Positions 48,800-57,718 of a stretch of 64,000 bases of DNA are shown here, piece after piece (position 1 is the stretch's first letter; each line of letters opens with the position of its first letter). A program made the translations under genes and the position numbers. Origin of the DNA: Micromonospora endolithica (GTDB lineage Bacteria; Actinomycetota; Actinomycetes; Mycobacteriales; Micromonosporaceae). The notes beneath the pieces were generated by a model. That model ran no database searches. It was not told the origin of the DNA and saw only the letters and a list, made by a program, of their open reading frames with translations. The stretch lies in contig NZ_RBAK01000006.1 in assembly GCF_003626595.1 (NCBI RefSeq), positions 248,001 through 312,000 of the forward strand. The letters run 5' to 3'.

Positions 48800-49306
48800 G
48801 TGAACGTGAGTGACGTGCTGACCGAGACGTACGGCCGGCTGCCCGACCTGGTCCGCGCGGCCGTCGACGGGCTCTCCCCGGAGCAGTTGTGCCGACCGCC
48901 GGCACCGGGCGCCAACCCTGTGGCGTGGCTGGTGTGGCACCTCACCCGGGTCCAGGACCACCACGTCGCCGACCTGCTCGGCACCGACCAGATCTGGGAG
49001 TCCGGCGACTGGGCCGGCCGTTTCGGGCTGCGCCCCGACCCGGACGACACCGGCTACGGGCACACCCCGGAGCAGGTCGCGGCGGTCCGACCGGAGAACG
49101 CGGCGGCGCTGGTCGACTACCACGAGGCGGTCGGCGCGCGTACCCGGGAATTCCTCGCCGGCCTGACCCCGGCGGACCTGGACCGGATCGTGGACGAGGA
49201 CTGGGACCCGCCGGTGACCCTCGGCGTCCGGCTGGTCAGCGTCGCCGACGACGACCTCCAGCACGTGGGGCAGGCCGCCTACGCGCGCGGCCTGATCGGT
49301 GGGTGA
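48800..49306 (+). CDS. DinB-family protein
   Basis: A 168-aa four-helix-bundle protein with the metal-binding His pattern WLVWHLTRVQDHHVADLL and VADDDLQHVGQAAY. It belongs to the DinB/mycothiol-transferase-like superfamily, substrate unknown. GTG 48800 is chosen because GGAGGTGA (48787-48794) is placed five bases upstream; GTG 48791 is less good. It faces the alcohol dehydrogenase gene with only 18 bp between the stops and no visible hairpin. Confidence 0.8.
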   Translation: MNVSDVLTETYGRLPDLVRAAVDGLSPEQLCRPPAPGANPVAWLVWHLTRVQDHHVADLLGTDQIWESGDWAGRFGLRPDPDDTGYGHTPEQVAAVRPENAAALVDYHEAVGARTREFLAGLTPADLDRIVDEDWDPPVTLGVRLVSVADDDLQHVGQAAYARGLIGG

Positions 49307-49324
49307 GGCCGGCCCGGTCGCGGG

Positions 49325-50371
49325 TCACGGCACGATGACCGCGCGGCCCTCCAGCGTCCCGTCCTGCATCTTCCGGTACGCGGTCAGCGCGTCCTGGAGC
49401 GGGAACGTGGTCGTCTTCGGCCGCACCAGCCCCCGGGCGCCCAGTTCCAGCACCTCGATCAGCTCGGGACGGCTGCCCCAGTAGGTGGTCTGGATGCTCA
49501 CCTCGTAGGGCACGGAGAAGAAACTGACCGGCAGCGTGCCGCCGCCGATGCCGACGATGGTCAGGTCGCCGACGGTGCGGGCGGCGGCCACGCCGAGCGT
49601 CAGGGTCGGGTCGGCGCCCACGAAGTCCAGCACGACATCGGCGCCCCGGCCGCCGGTGGCCCGCCGGATCTCCTCGGCGGTGTCCGGCCCGGAGAGCATC
49701 GTCAGGTCGGCGCCGCACTCCGCGCCCAGGGCCAGCGCCTGCTCCCGGGTGTCCACGGCGATCACCCGCGCGGCGGTGGTGGCCTTGAGGATCTGCACGC
49801 CGACGTGGCCGAGGCCGCCGACACCGATGACGACGGCGGTGCTGGTGGGGCCGAGCTTCGGCCAGGACCGGCGGATCGCGTGGTACGGGGTGAGCCCGGC
49901 GTCGGTCAGCGGTGCCGCCTGGACCGGGTCGAGGCCCTCGGGCAGCGGGACGACGTGCCGGTCGTCGGGCACCAGCAGGTACTCGGCCATGCCGCCGTCC
50001 AGGCCGAGGCCGCCGCCCCCGCCGGGCACCGGCGCGGCGGCCGGGTTCTCGCAGTACGGGTCGACGCCGACCCGGCAGCGGGCACAGGTCCCGCAGCCCC
50101 ACGGCCCGTACACCGCGACCGGTTGGCCCACCTCCAGCCCGGTCACCCCGTCGCCCAGCTGGTGCACCCAGCCCGCGTTCTCGTGGCCGAGGGTGAACGG
50201 CGGGTTCCACGGCACCGCGCCGGCCTCGAAGTCGTGCATCAGGTGCAGATCGGAGTGACAGGCGCCGGCGCCGCCGATCCGCACCACCACCTGGCCGGGG
50301 CCGGCGGTCGGCTCGTCGACCTGTACCAGCTCGGGTTCGGACTTCCAGCCGGGCAACCGCAGGGCGCGCAT
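49325..50371 (-). CDS. zinc-dependent alcohol dehydrogenase
   Basis: A 348-aa medium-chain dehydrogenase. Catalytic-zinc ligands are Cys in GACHSDLHL and His/Glu in LGHENAGWV; the structural-zinc site is CGTCARCRVGVDPYC. The NAD(P) site is VVIGVGGLGHVGVQ (about 175-188). It oxidises an alcohol or reduces an aldehyde in the cytoplasm, substrate unknown. GGGAGAGG lies four bases before the ATG. The much longer open frame upstream is not coding. It is 83 bp downstream of the GH88/105 gene in the same direction, so co-transcription is possible. Confidence 0.9.
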   Translation of the reverse strand: MRALRLPGWKSEPELVQVDEPTAGPGQVVVRIGGAGACHSDLHLMHDFEAGAVPWNPPFTLGHENAGWVHQLGDGVTGLEVGQPVAVYGPWGCGTCARCRVGVDPYCENPAAAPVPGGGGGLGLDGGMAEYLLVPDDRHVVPLPEGLDPVQAAPLTDAGLTPYHAIRRSWPKLGPTSTAVVIGVGGLGHVGVQILKATTAARVIAVDTREQALALGAECGADLTMLSGPDTAEEIRRATGGRGADVVLDFVGADPTLTLGVAAARTVGDLTIVGIGGGTLPVSFFSVPYEVSIQTTYWGSRPELIEVLELGARGLVRPKTTTFPLQDALTAYRKMQDGTLEGRAVIVP

Positions 50372-50454
50372 GACCTCTCCCGTCCGTCGTGTTCCGGGTC
50401 CGCCGGTGTGCCTCCCCGCCCAGCGGCGGCACAAACGGCCTTCCCGGCGACTCT

Positions 50455-51429
50455 TCACGACCGGCGGCCGTCCCCGCTGCCGTCCAGCCGGCGCAGGGCG
50501 GCGTGGGCGAGCAGGTGGAACGCCTGCGCCTCCGCGGAGGTGCCGGGCCCGGTGAAGTCCGGCGAACCGCTGACGCCGGTGACCAGCCCGTACCGGTCCA
50601 CCCGTCGGTCCGCGGCACCGACCAGTTCCCGGCCCACCTCGGTGTAGGAGGGTGGCAGCCAGCCGTCGGCGACCCCGGTCAGCGCCGCGTACGCGAGCAT
50701 CTGCGCGACGTTCGCCTCGCGGAACGAGCCCGGGTCGTCCAGCACGTCCGGGAAGAGCCCGTCGTCGCCCCGATGGACCAGGACGGCGTCGAGCACCGCG
50801 CGGGCGTGCCCGGCCAGTTCGTCGCGCGTCCCCGGCGGCCAGGCCGGGGCGAGGTGCAACCCCCGGGCGATGCCGGTGACCACCCAGCCGTTGCCGGTGG
50901 CCCACGGCCGGGGGTGCGTGAGCCGGCCGGCGTCGGCGTCCCAGCGGGCCCCGTACAGCCCGGTGTTCTCGTCGTACAGCCGGCGGCGGTGGCCGACGAC
51001 CTGGGCGACGGCCAGGTCGACGTGCCCGGTCAGCGCGAGCAGCGGCACCACCATGTGCACCGTGTCGGCCCAGACCTGCCGGCTGCCCAGCACGTGGTAC
51101 AGCGTCCCGTCGTCGGCCCGGGGCGCCCGGTCGACCAACCAGCCCAGCTGGGCATCCAGCGCGGCGGCGTAGCGCGGTTCGCCGGTGACGGCTGCGGCGT
51201 GCCGCACCGCCTCGCCGCAGGCGGCGCCGTTGACCGCGCCGTCCTCGCCGACGTCCCCCAGCCGACCGTCGGCGTGCTGCCGGGTCACCGCCGCGTGGGC
51301 GAGCAGCACGACCAGCTCGTCCCGGCCCAGGTCGAGCAGCGCCTGCGCCGCGACGCCCTGCTCCCAGGACTGCCGCTGGGTGGCCAGCAGCGCGGTCAAC
51401 ACCCGTTCGGTCCGGTCGTCCGGCCCCAC
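50455..51429 (-). CDS. glycoside hydrolase GH88/GH105-like
   Basis: A 324-aa cytoplasmic alpha/alpha-barrel enzyme resembling unsaturated rhamnogalacturonyl/glucuronyl hydrolases. SRQVWADTVHMVVPLLAL carries the probable catalytic Asp, and RPWATGNGWVVTGIARGL is the conserved second motif, with SFREANVAQMLAYAAL near the C-terminus. Such enzymes remove the unsaturated sugar left by pectate or rhamnogalacturonan lyases, which fits the PL1-PL9 lyase at 25 kb, although that gene is distant. GAGGAGG precedes GTG 51429. Alternative: a related thioredoxin-like DUF with no activity. Confidence 0.72.
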   Translation of the reverse strand: MGPDDRTERVLTALLATQRQSWEQGVAAQALLDLGRDELVVLLAHAAVTRQHADGRLGDVGEDGAVNGAACGEAVRHAAAVTGEPRYAAALDAQLGWLVDRAPRADDGTLYHVLGSRQVWADTVHMVVPLLALTGHVDLAVAQVVGHRRRLYDENTGLYGARWDADAGRLTHPRPWATGNGWVVTGIARGLHLAPAWPPGTRDELAGHARAVLDAVLVHRGDDGLFPDVLDDPGSFREANVAQMLAYAALTGVADGWLPPSYTEVGRELVGAADRRVDRYGLVTGVSGSPDFTGPGTSAEAQAFHLLAHAALRRLDGSGDGRRS

Positions 51430-51521
51430 CGTCGCCTCCTCGCCCGGGAAGGTTCACCCGGCGGGGGTGAGCCGGCCTCACCCCCGCCGCTGCGAGCCTG
51501 CCAGATACGAGGGAGGCCTTG

Positions 51522-51899
51522 ATGAGCAGCACCGTGGACGAGCACCTGCGGCGGCTCGGTTCCGGCCGCCGGTCCGACCTGCCCGAGACCACGGCCGGCA
51601 CCGTGCGACTCGACGCCCGGGACGGGGCGCAAACCGAACACTGGTACCTGACCATCGCCGACCAGCACATCCAGGTCAGCCGATCGGTGGACGACGCCGA
51701 CCTGGTGGTCCGCGCCGAACGGCAGGTCTTCGACCGGATCGCCGGCGGACAGCTGCACCTGGCGGCGGCGCTGCTACGCAACGAGCTGACGGTACGCGGC
51801 GACATGCGGCTGCTGATGATGCTGCGGCGCGTCTTCCCCGGGCCGCCCGACGCGCGACATCCCCGGCAGGCCGCCGCCGCGCGGGGCGGCCGGCCGTGA
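51522..51899 (+). CDS. SCP2-type sterol-binding domain protein
   Basis: A 125-aa protein with the SCP2 pattern WYLTIADQHIQVSRSVDDADLVVRAERQVFDRIAGGQLHLAAALLRNELTVRGDMRLLM. These bind lipids or act as accessory domains. GAGGGAGG lies five bases before ATG 51522. Its stop codon overlaps the GTG of the next gene (GTGA), so the two are translationally coupled. Coupling to a debranching-like enzyme is unexpected and the role is unknown. A Pro/Ala tail ends the protein. Confidence 0.8.
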   Translation: MSSTVDEHLRRLGSGRRSDLPETTAGTVRLDARDGAQTEHWYLTIADQHIQVSRSVDDADLVVRAERQVFDRIAGGQLHLAAALLRNELTVRGDMRLLMMLRRVFPGPPDARHPRQAAAARGGRP

Positions 51900-53962
51900 G
51901 GCAGGAACGGGTGGCCGTGATCGCGGGCAACACCTTCGCGATCGGCGACGCGCAGGGCGACATGGAAGCGGACCCCGGCGAACCCTTCGGTCTGTTCTCC
52001 TTCGACACCCGGTTCCTGTCCCGGTGGGTGCTCACCGTCGACGGTGAACGGCTGGGAACGCTGTCCCGGGACGACCTCACCCACTTCGAGACCCGCTTCG
52101 TGCTGGTGCCGGGCACCGCCAGCCACTACGTCGACGCCGACGTGTCGGTGATCCGGCACCGGTCCGTCGAGGACGCGTTCAGCGAGCAGCTCATCGTGCT
52201 CAACCACGCCGCCGAACCGGCCGACCTGACCGTCCGGATCGGGATCGGCGTCGACTTCGCCGACACCTCGGAGATCGCCCAGCCGCGCCCCCGGTCCGTC
52301 GTGGTCAACCCGGACCCGGCCCGGGGCGTGCTCCGGCTGCGGTACGAGCGGGAACGGTTCGTCCGGGAGACGACGGTGGCGAGCAGCGCGCCGGTCGAGG
52401 TGGACGACACGGGGATGACCTTCCGGATCCGGGTGGAGCCGAACGGGCAGTGGCGCACCGACCTGCGGGTGACCATGACGATCGGCGGCGAGGGCGGGCG
52501 CGACCTGCGGGAGAGCCTGCAGTCGCACCGGCACCAGGTCCGCCGGGAGATGCGCGAGGACCTGCGGGACTGGCGGGAGGCCGCCCCCCGGCTGATCGCC
52601 GAGCGCCCCGCCGTGACGGAGCTGTACGAGCGCTGCCTAGCCGACCTGGCCGCGCTGCGGTACGTACCGCTGGCCTACACCGGGCGGATCCCGGTGGCCG
52701 GCCTGCCCTGGGCGATGGCGCTCTACGGACGGGACAGCCTGCTCACCTGTCTGCAGACCCTGCCGTTCACCCCCGAGTTGGCCCCGCGCACGTTGCGCAT
52801 GCTCGCCCTGCTCCAGGGCGGGCAACTCGACGACGAGCACGAGGAGGAACCGGGCAAGATCCTGGCCGAGCTGCGCTACGGGGAGGCCGCCGCGTTCGGC
52901 GAGAAGCCGACCGCCCTCTACTACGGCGCGGCGGACACCACCCCGCTGTTCGTCGTGCTCCTGGACGAGTACGAGCGGTGGTCCGGGGACACGGTGCTGG
53001 TCCGCCAGCTGCGCCACCCGGCCCGGATGGCGCTGGACTGGATCGACGAGTACGCGAACCTCACCGGCGACGGATACCTGCGCTACCAGCGCCGCAACGA
53101 CCGGCACGGCACGGCCAACCAGTGCTGGAAGGACTCCACCGGGGCGATCGTCGACCGGCACGGCCGCGAGCCCGGGTTCCCCCGGGCCACCTGTGAACTC
53201 CAGGGCTACGCCTACGACGCGAAGCGGCGCGGCGCCCGCCTGGCCCGCGAGGTCTGGGGCGATCCGGCGTACGCCGACCGCCTGGAACGCGAGGCGGCGG
53301 CACTGAAGAGCCGCTTCGACGCCGACTTCTGGTTGCCGGACCGGGGTTACTACGCGCTGGCGCTCGGGCCGGACGGCGAGCCGGTGGACGCCCTCACCTC
53401 GAACATCGGCCACCTGATGTGGAGCGGCATCGTCCCCGACCACCGGGCCGGCGCGCTCGCCGACCACCTCGCCGGACCGGACCTGTTCTCCGGGTGGGGC
53501 GTGCGCACGTACGCCGCCGGGCAGCGTCCGTACAACCCGGTCGGCTCACACCTGGGTGCGGTCTGGCCGTCGGACAACGCGCTGGCGGTGGCCGGCCTGC
53601 GCCGGTACGGCTGCGACCCGCAGGCCGCCCGGATCGCGGACGGGATGCTCGCCATGGCGTGCACCCTCGGCGGGCCGGTGCCCGAGGTGATCGCCGGTTA
53701 CCCCCGCGCGCAGACCGCCTACCCCGTCCAGCTGCCGGTCGCCGGCCGGCCGCAGTCGTGGTCGTCCGGGGCGCTGCTGATGCTGCTCGGCAGCCTGCTC
53801 GGTCTCGCGCCGTGCGGGGAGAACCTGCTGGTCAACCCGGCGCTGCCGGAAGGTTTCGGTCGGGTCGAGCTGCTCGACGTGCCGGGTCGCTGGGGGCACG
53901 CCGACGCGTACGGCCGGGACCGGGCCACCGACGGCCGGTCTCGGCGGAGCCCGCTGCGCTGA
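51896..53962 (+). CDS. glycogen-debranching-type amylo-alpha-1,6-glucosidase
   Basis: A 688-aa cytoplasmic protein. The N-terminal part (FAIGDAQGDMEADPGEPFGLFSFDTRFLSRW) is the glycogen debranching N-terminal domain (PF14742-type). The rest is an alpha/alpha-toroid: LPWAMALYGRDSLLTCLQTLPF, NQCWKDSTGAIVDRHG, VGSHLGAVWPSDNALAVAGLRRYG and the C-terminal ENLLVNPALPEGFG. It should release glucose from branched alpha-glucans or process sugar conjugates; the exact substrate is not settled for this branch. GTG 51896 overlaps the SCP2 stop, which decides the start; GTG 51911 is possible. The last 131 bases overlap the convergent Pr6Pr gene. Confidence 0.85.
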   Translation: MRQERVAVIAGNTFAIGDAQGDMEADPGEPFGLFSFDTRFLSRWVLTVDGERLGTLSRDDLTHFETRFVLVPGTASHYVDADVSVIRHRSVEDAFSEQLIVLNHAAEPADLTVRIGIGVDFADTSEIAQPRPRSVVVNPDPARGVLRLRYERERFVRETTVASSAPVEVDDTGMTFRIRVEPNGQWRTDLRVTMTIGGEGGRDLRESLQSHRHQVRREMREDLRDWREAAPRLIAERPAVTELYERCLADLAALRYVPLAYTGRIPVAGLPWAMALYGRDSLLTCLQTLPFTPELAPRTLRMLALLQGGQLDDEHEEEPGKILAELRYGEAAAFGEKPTALYYGAADTTPLFVVLLDEYERWSGDTVLVRQLRHPARMALDWIDEYANLTGDGYLRYQRRNDRHGTANQCWKDSTGAIVDRHGREPGFPRATCELQGYAYDAKRRGARLAREVWGDPAYADRLEREAAALKSRFDADFWLPDRGYYALALGPDGEPVDALTSNIGHLMWSGIVPDHRAGALADHLAGPDLFSGWGVRTYAAGQRPYNPVGSHLGAVWPSDNALAVAGLRRYGCDPQAARIADGMLAMACTLGGPVPEVIAGYPRAQTAYPVQLPVAGRPQSWSSGALLMLLGSLLGLAPCGENLLVNPALPEGFGRVELLDVPGRWGHADAYGRDRATDGRSRRSPLR

Positions 53963-54587
53963 CCCGCCGGGCCAGACCGCTGTCCACCCCGACGAACACC
54001 AGGCCGAGCAGCCAGAACGCCACCGCGAAGAACACCGCGCTGATCCCGACGCCCTGGTAACCCAGCTCGCCGGCGTCGAGGAACGGGTACGGGTAGCGCC
54101 GCACCACCAGCCCCCGCAGCAGCGCGAAACCGAGGTAGCCGAGCGGGAAGGCCAGCCACCACATCGCGTACCGGGGACGCAACCGGCCCCGCCGGTCGAA
54201 CAGCGCCCAGTCCGCCACCGCCAGCAGCGGTACCACCGTGTGCAGGAACTGGTTGCCCAGCGCCTCGCCGAGCGCGCGGTCCGGTTGCGGCATCGCGAAC
54301 GGGCTCGCCGGGTTGGCCAGCACCAGGTGGTAGACCACACCGGTGATGGTGATGTAGAGGGTGACCGCGCCCTTGAGCGCCGACGGCGGCTCGGGGCGGT
54401 CCCGCCAGGCCAGCCAGCCGGCGTACGCGGCGAAGAGCCCGACGGCGACGTTGCTCTGGATGGTGAAGTAGGGCAGCAGCCCGGTGACCGTGGCCGGTCC
54501 GAGCGCGGTGAGCACGATCCCGGCCACCACGCTGAGGACGATCGTCAGGCGGAACCCGACCGCCGCTCGTCGACGCAGCAGACTCAT
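53832..54587 (-). CDS. Pr6Pr family membrane protein
   Basis: A 251-aa membrane protein with about six helices: FRLTIVLSVVAGIVLTALG, YFTIQSNVAVGLFAAYAGWLAW, LGNQFLHTVVPLLAVADWALFD and ISAVFFAVAFWLLGLVFVGVD. This is the FAR-17a/AIG1-like Pr6Pr family of unknown function. The C-terminal 45 residues are basic and Pro-rich and overlap the debranching gene on the other strand, so they may be only the passive end of an open frame. ATG 54587 is leaderless: TAGCTT (54594-54599 on the minus strand) lies six bases upstream. Confidence 0.8.
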   Translation of the reverse strand: MSLLRRRAAVGFRLTIVLSVVAGIVLTALGPATVTGLLPYFTIQSNVAVGLFAAYAGWLAWRDRPEPPSALKGAVTLYITITGVVYHLVLANPASPFAMPQPDRALGEALGNQFLHTVVPLLAVADWALFDRRGRLRPRYAMWWLAFPLGYLGFALLRGLVVRRYPYPFLDAGELGYQGVGISAVFFAVAFWLLGLVFVGVDSGLARRVSAAGSAETGRRWPGPGRTRRRAPSDPARRAARPDRNLPAAPG

Positions 54588-54644
54588 CGGGGCAAGCTAC
54601 CAGCCGGGACCGGCGGGATCACCGGGCCCGGGTGCCGGCCGCGG

Positions 54645-55103
54645 TCACCAGCCCCGGGTCCCCGGACCGCCCTTGAACGGGCCGACGACGTCACTGGTGA
54701 TCCAGCCGCCGTAGAAGTCCCCGGGCTGCACCTCGACCCGTTCCCCGTCCACCCGGCACTCGTCCACCCGGCCCGGGTAGAACGCCAGGGCGCCGGCGAG
54801 CGCCGCGTACGCCCCGGTCGGCCGCTCGTACGACCAGGCGGCCTCGCGGACCCGGACGTCACCCGTCACCAGGTCCCAGTAGCTGGCCTCGCCTTTCCAC
54901 TCGCAGAACGTCCGGCCGGGGGCCGGCTCGAGTGCCGCCCGCAGGTCGGCGCGCGGGACGTAGTAGACCGGCGGGTGGGAGGTCTCCAGGACCCGCCAGC
55001 AGCGGTCGCTGTCCGCCACGGTCGTCCCGGCGTGCCGCACCGTGATCCGTCGGGTGGTGCGTTCCAGCCGGGGCGGGCGGGGATAGTCCCAGACGGATTC
55101 CAC
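54645..55103 (-). CDS. DUF427 domain-containing protein
   Basis: A 152-aa protein typical of DUF427: ITVRHAGTTVADSDRCWRVLETSHPPVYYVPRADL, CEWKGEASYWDLVTGD and GGWITSDVVGPFKGGPGT. The family folds as a small beta-barrel and has no established function. GTG 55103 is preferred over 55106 because the TAGCGT box (55110-55115) is then six bases upstream, matching other leaderless genes here. It is a single gene. Confidence 0.85.
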   Translation of the reverse strand: MESVWDYPRPPRLERTTRRITVRHAGTTVADSDRCWRVLETSHPPVYYVPRADLRAALEPAPGRTFCEWKGEASYWDLVTGDVRVREAAWSYERPTGAYAALAGALAFYPGRVDECRVDGERVEVQPGDFYGGWITSDVVGPFKGGPGTRGW

Positions 55104-55165
55104 CACCCCACGCTACCCCCGGCCGGTGCGGTCGGCCTCCGGCCCGGCCGGATCGTCGCCCGGCG

Positions 55166-55984
55166 TCAGATCCGTCCCACCACCGCATCGCCGCCGGGCG
55201 GCTCGTCCGGGTCGGCGGTCCGGCGGGCGGTGCCGGGTGCGGACGGGACGCTGCGCGGCGTGGCCGGACGCCCGGTGTGCGACGGGAGGCCGGTCGGCAC
55301 CCCGGGACGGTGTGTCGACCCGGTGCCGGACCGGTCGGCGGGAGGATCGGTGGCACGGTCGCCGGGCCGGGCGGTGGACGCGTCCGGCCCGGCCGAGGCG
55401 GTCAGCACCCGGTCGCAGTAACCGGGCACCCGTTCCCGGCCGCCGGCGGCGCCGACCAGGTCACCGAAGACCGGGTTGTCCAGCGGGCGGCCGGGATCGC
55501 CCCCGGCGTCCGCCCGGTACGCCCGGCACAGCCCGGCCAGCGAGGCCGCCCGGGTCGGCCGGTCGCCCGGCGCCGGAGTGCCGGACCCGGTGTCCGGATC
55601 GGCGGTGGGGGAGGCACCGGGCGCGCCCGGATCGGTGGCCGACGGCGCGGTGGTGGGTGCCGGAGGGCGCAGCGGGTGCGGCAGGTCGCCTCCGGCGGCG
55701 GCGAACGCCACCCCGCCGGAGGCCGCGACGAGCACGCCGGCCCACGCGGCCCGGACGGTGGCGCGGCCCCGCCGGCGGCGCGCGGGCAGGGCGAGCGGGG
55801 AACCCGAGCGCGCCCGGCGGTATGCCTGGAGCGCGGCGTTCTCGCCGGCCAGCTCCTCGTCCCGAGGAGCGGCCCGGATCGCCGACAGGAGCACCACGAG
55901 GGACCGTGGTCCGTCCGGGTGATCGTCGATCGGACTGCCGAGCAGCCGCTCGGCGGTCTCCTGGTCCATCCGGTGTGCGCTCAT
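55166..55984 (-). CDS. putative anti-sigma-like single-pass membrane protein
   Basis: A 272-aa protein. The N-terminal 70 residues are charged and helical (MDQETAERLLGSPIDDHP), a membrane segment follows (AAWAGVLVAASGGVAFAAAGG, about 80-100), and the remainder is Pro/Ala/Thr-rich with two pairs of Cys (GLCRAYRADAGG and PGYCDRVL). The layout resembles anti-sigma factors and their relatives, but no sigma-factor gene is adjacent, so this is uncertain. No hydrolase motif is seen. ATGAGC at 55984 is a plausible start. Confidence 0.65.
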   Translation of the reverse strand: MSAHRMDQETAERLLGSPIDDHPDGPRSLVVLLSAIRAAPRDEELAGENAALQAYRRARSGSPLALPARRRRGRATVRAAWAGVLVAASGGVAFAAAGGDLPHPLRPPAPTTAPSATDPGAPGASPTADPDTGSGTPAPGDRPTRAASLAGLCRAYRADAGGDPGRPLDNPVFGDLVGAAGGRERVPGYCDRVLTASAGPDASTARPGDRATDPPADRSGTGSTHRPGVPTGLPSHTGRPATPRSVPSAPGTARRTADPDEPPGGDAVVGRI

Positions 55985-56111
55985 CTCGTGTCGATCAGCG
56001 CCACCGGGGCAGCGGACGTCACATCGGCCCGCCCGCCGGCTGGCCCGCGCCGGACGTCACCTCCGGCCGGTCGCCCGACCCGCCCGCCGTCGCCGGGCCC
56101 GGTCGGGCGAC

Positions 56112-56618
56112 TCAGCCCATCGTCTTCGCCCCGTCGATGCTCTCCCGGAGGATGTCGGCGTGCCCGGCGTGCTGCGCCGTCTCGGCGATCATGTGCAGCA
56201 CCACCCGGCGGACCGTCCAGCTCGTGCCGGGCTCGAACCAGGGCGCCTCGGGCAGCGGGTGCGCGGTGTCCAGGTCGAGCGTGCCGAGCAGCGCGTCGGT
56301 GTCCGAGGCGACCCGGTCGAAATCGGCCAGCAGGCCGGCGAGGGTCTCGCCCTCGGCCATCCGGAACTGGCCGGTCCAGTCGATCGGCTCGGCGTTCATC
56401 GCCTCGGCGCCGCCGACGGCGAAGCGCGCCCACCGCTTCTCGACGTTCGTCACGTGCTTGATCAGGCCGCCGAGGCACAGCTCGCTGGCCGTGCTGCGGG
56501 TCGCCGCCTGCGCGTCGGTGAGCCCGTCGGTGGTCTGCCGGAGGAACGCGCGGTGCTTGCGCAACGTCTGCAGCAGGTCGGCGCGCTCACCGGTCGTCAC
56601 CGAATCAGAAACGGTCAT
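56112..56618 (-). CDS. DinB-family protein (DUF664)
   Basis: A 168-aa four-helix-bundle protein with the His ligands in LGGLIKHVTNVEKRWARFA and VLHMIAETAQHAGHADILRESI. The latter motif is nearly the same as in the protein at 29084, so the two are probably paralogues. The substrate is unknown; mycothiol-linked detoxification is a guess from the superfamily. GAGGGACC lies before ATG 56618. Confidence 0.85.
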   Translation of the reverse strand: MTVSDSVTTGERADLLQTLRKHRAFLRQTTDGLTDAQAATRSTASELCLGGLIKHVTNVEKRWARFAVGGAEAMNAEPIDWTGQFRMAEGETLAGLLADFDRVASDTDALLGTLDLDTAHPLPEAPWFEPGTSWTVRRVVLHMIAETAQHAGHADILRESIDGAKTMG

Positions 56619-56727
56619 CGGAGGTCCCTCTCACCCGTCATCGAGAACCCCCTGAGGATAGGAAGACCCCCCGACAGTTCCGGTGCACGAGTTGCCGAAT
56701 GTCCGGTTCGGCGGTCCACTGAACCAC

Positions 56728-57642
56728 ATGGGTGTGATTAAGGTGGGCACGTCCTCCTGGGCCGACCAGATGCTGCTGCGCTCCGGGTGGTACCCGCGCT
56801 CGGCCGGCACCCCGGCCGCCCGGCTCGACTGGTACGCGCGGCACTTCCCGATGGTCGAGGTGGACACCTCCTACTACGCGGTGCCGCTGCCGGAGACGAC
56901 GCAGGGCTGGGTCGACGCCACCCCGGAGGGCTTCACCTTCGACGTGAAGGCGTTCCGCCTCTTCACCGGCCATCCGACCCCGGTAGCCGCCCTGCCGCGG
57001 GACCTGCGGCCGGCCGGCGGACCGGAGCGCATCCGCCGCCGGGAGCTGCCCGCGCCCGCGTACGACGAGCTGTGGGCCCGGTTCCGCGCGGCGCTGGAGC
57101 CGCTCGCGGCGGCCGACCGGCTCGGCGCCGTGCTCCTGCAGTTCCCGCCGTGGCTCACCCGCTCCGAGGCCGCCCGGCGGCGCATCGCGGAGCTGGCCGG
57201 ACGCTGCCGGCCGTGGCGGGTGGCGGTGGAGCTGCGGCACGGGTCCTGGTTCGACGGCTCGGCGGCGCTGGAGACCCTGGCCTTCCTGCGCGACCACGAC
57301 CTGTCCCACGTCGGCGTGGACATGCCGCAGGGGCATCCCTCGTCGGTGCCGCCGATCATGGTGCCCACCGCCGGCCTGACCGTGGTCCGCTTCCACGGGC
57401 ACAGCACCGCCTGGGAGACCGGTGACAAGCAGGAGAAGTTCCGCTACGCCTACGGCGAGCAGGAGCTGCGCCGCTGGGCGGAGCTGCTCTCCGACCTGGC
57501 CGGGCAGAGCGACGAGTTGCACGTGCTGTTCAACAACTGCTGCGGCGACCAGGCCCAGCGCGACGCCGAGAGCCTGGCCCGCCTGCTCGACGTGCGACCG
57601 GTGGGGGAGCGCGGGCCGGCGCCGGCCCGCGCCACGTCCTGA
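56728..57642 (+). CDS. DUF72 family TIM-barrel protein
   Basis: A 304-aa cytoplasmic protein typical of DUF72 (YecE-like): IKVGTSSWADQML, GWYPRSAGTPAARLDWYARHFPMVEVDTSYYAVPL, FTFDVKAFRLFTGHPTP, LLQFPPW and FHGHSTAWE. The barrel is related to endonuclease IV folds, but the biological activity is not known. ATG 56728 is used rather than the GTG at 56683. A 12-bp palindromic terminator follows. Confidence 0.88.
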   Translation: MGVIKVGTSSWADQMLLRSGWYPRSAGTPAARLDWYARHFPMVEVDTSYYAVPLPETTQGWVDATPEGFTFDVKAFRLFTGHPTPVAALPRDLRPAGGPERIRRRELPAPAYDELWARFRAALEPLAAADRLGAVLLQFPPWLTRSEAARRRIAELAGRCRPWRVAVELRHGSWFDGSAALETLAFLRDHDLSHVGVDMPQGHPSSVPPIMVPTAGLTVVRFHGHSTAWETGDKQEKFRYAYGEQELRRWAELLSDLAGQSDELHVLFNNCCGDQAQRDAESLARLLDVRPVGERGPAPARATS

Positions 57643-57660
57643 CGCCGGTCCGCGGCGCGC

Positions 57661-57702
57661 CGACGCCGGCGGTCCGCCGGGTGGGCGGGTCCGCCGGCGT
57701 CG
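57661..57702. terminator. bidirectional terminator
   Basis: CGACGCCGGCGG (57661-57672) pairs perfectly with CCGCCGGCGTCG (57691-57702) between the convergent DUF72 and SGNH genes. Confidence 0.75.
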
Positions 57703-57718
57703 GGCCACCGGAGCGGGA

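Noticed and set aside
55981..56478. Sigma-factor gene before the anti-sigma-like protein
   Set aside because: The only frame ending there is a shadow of the DinB gene with no sigma-region motifs.
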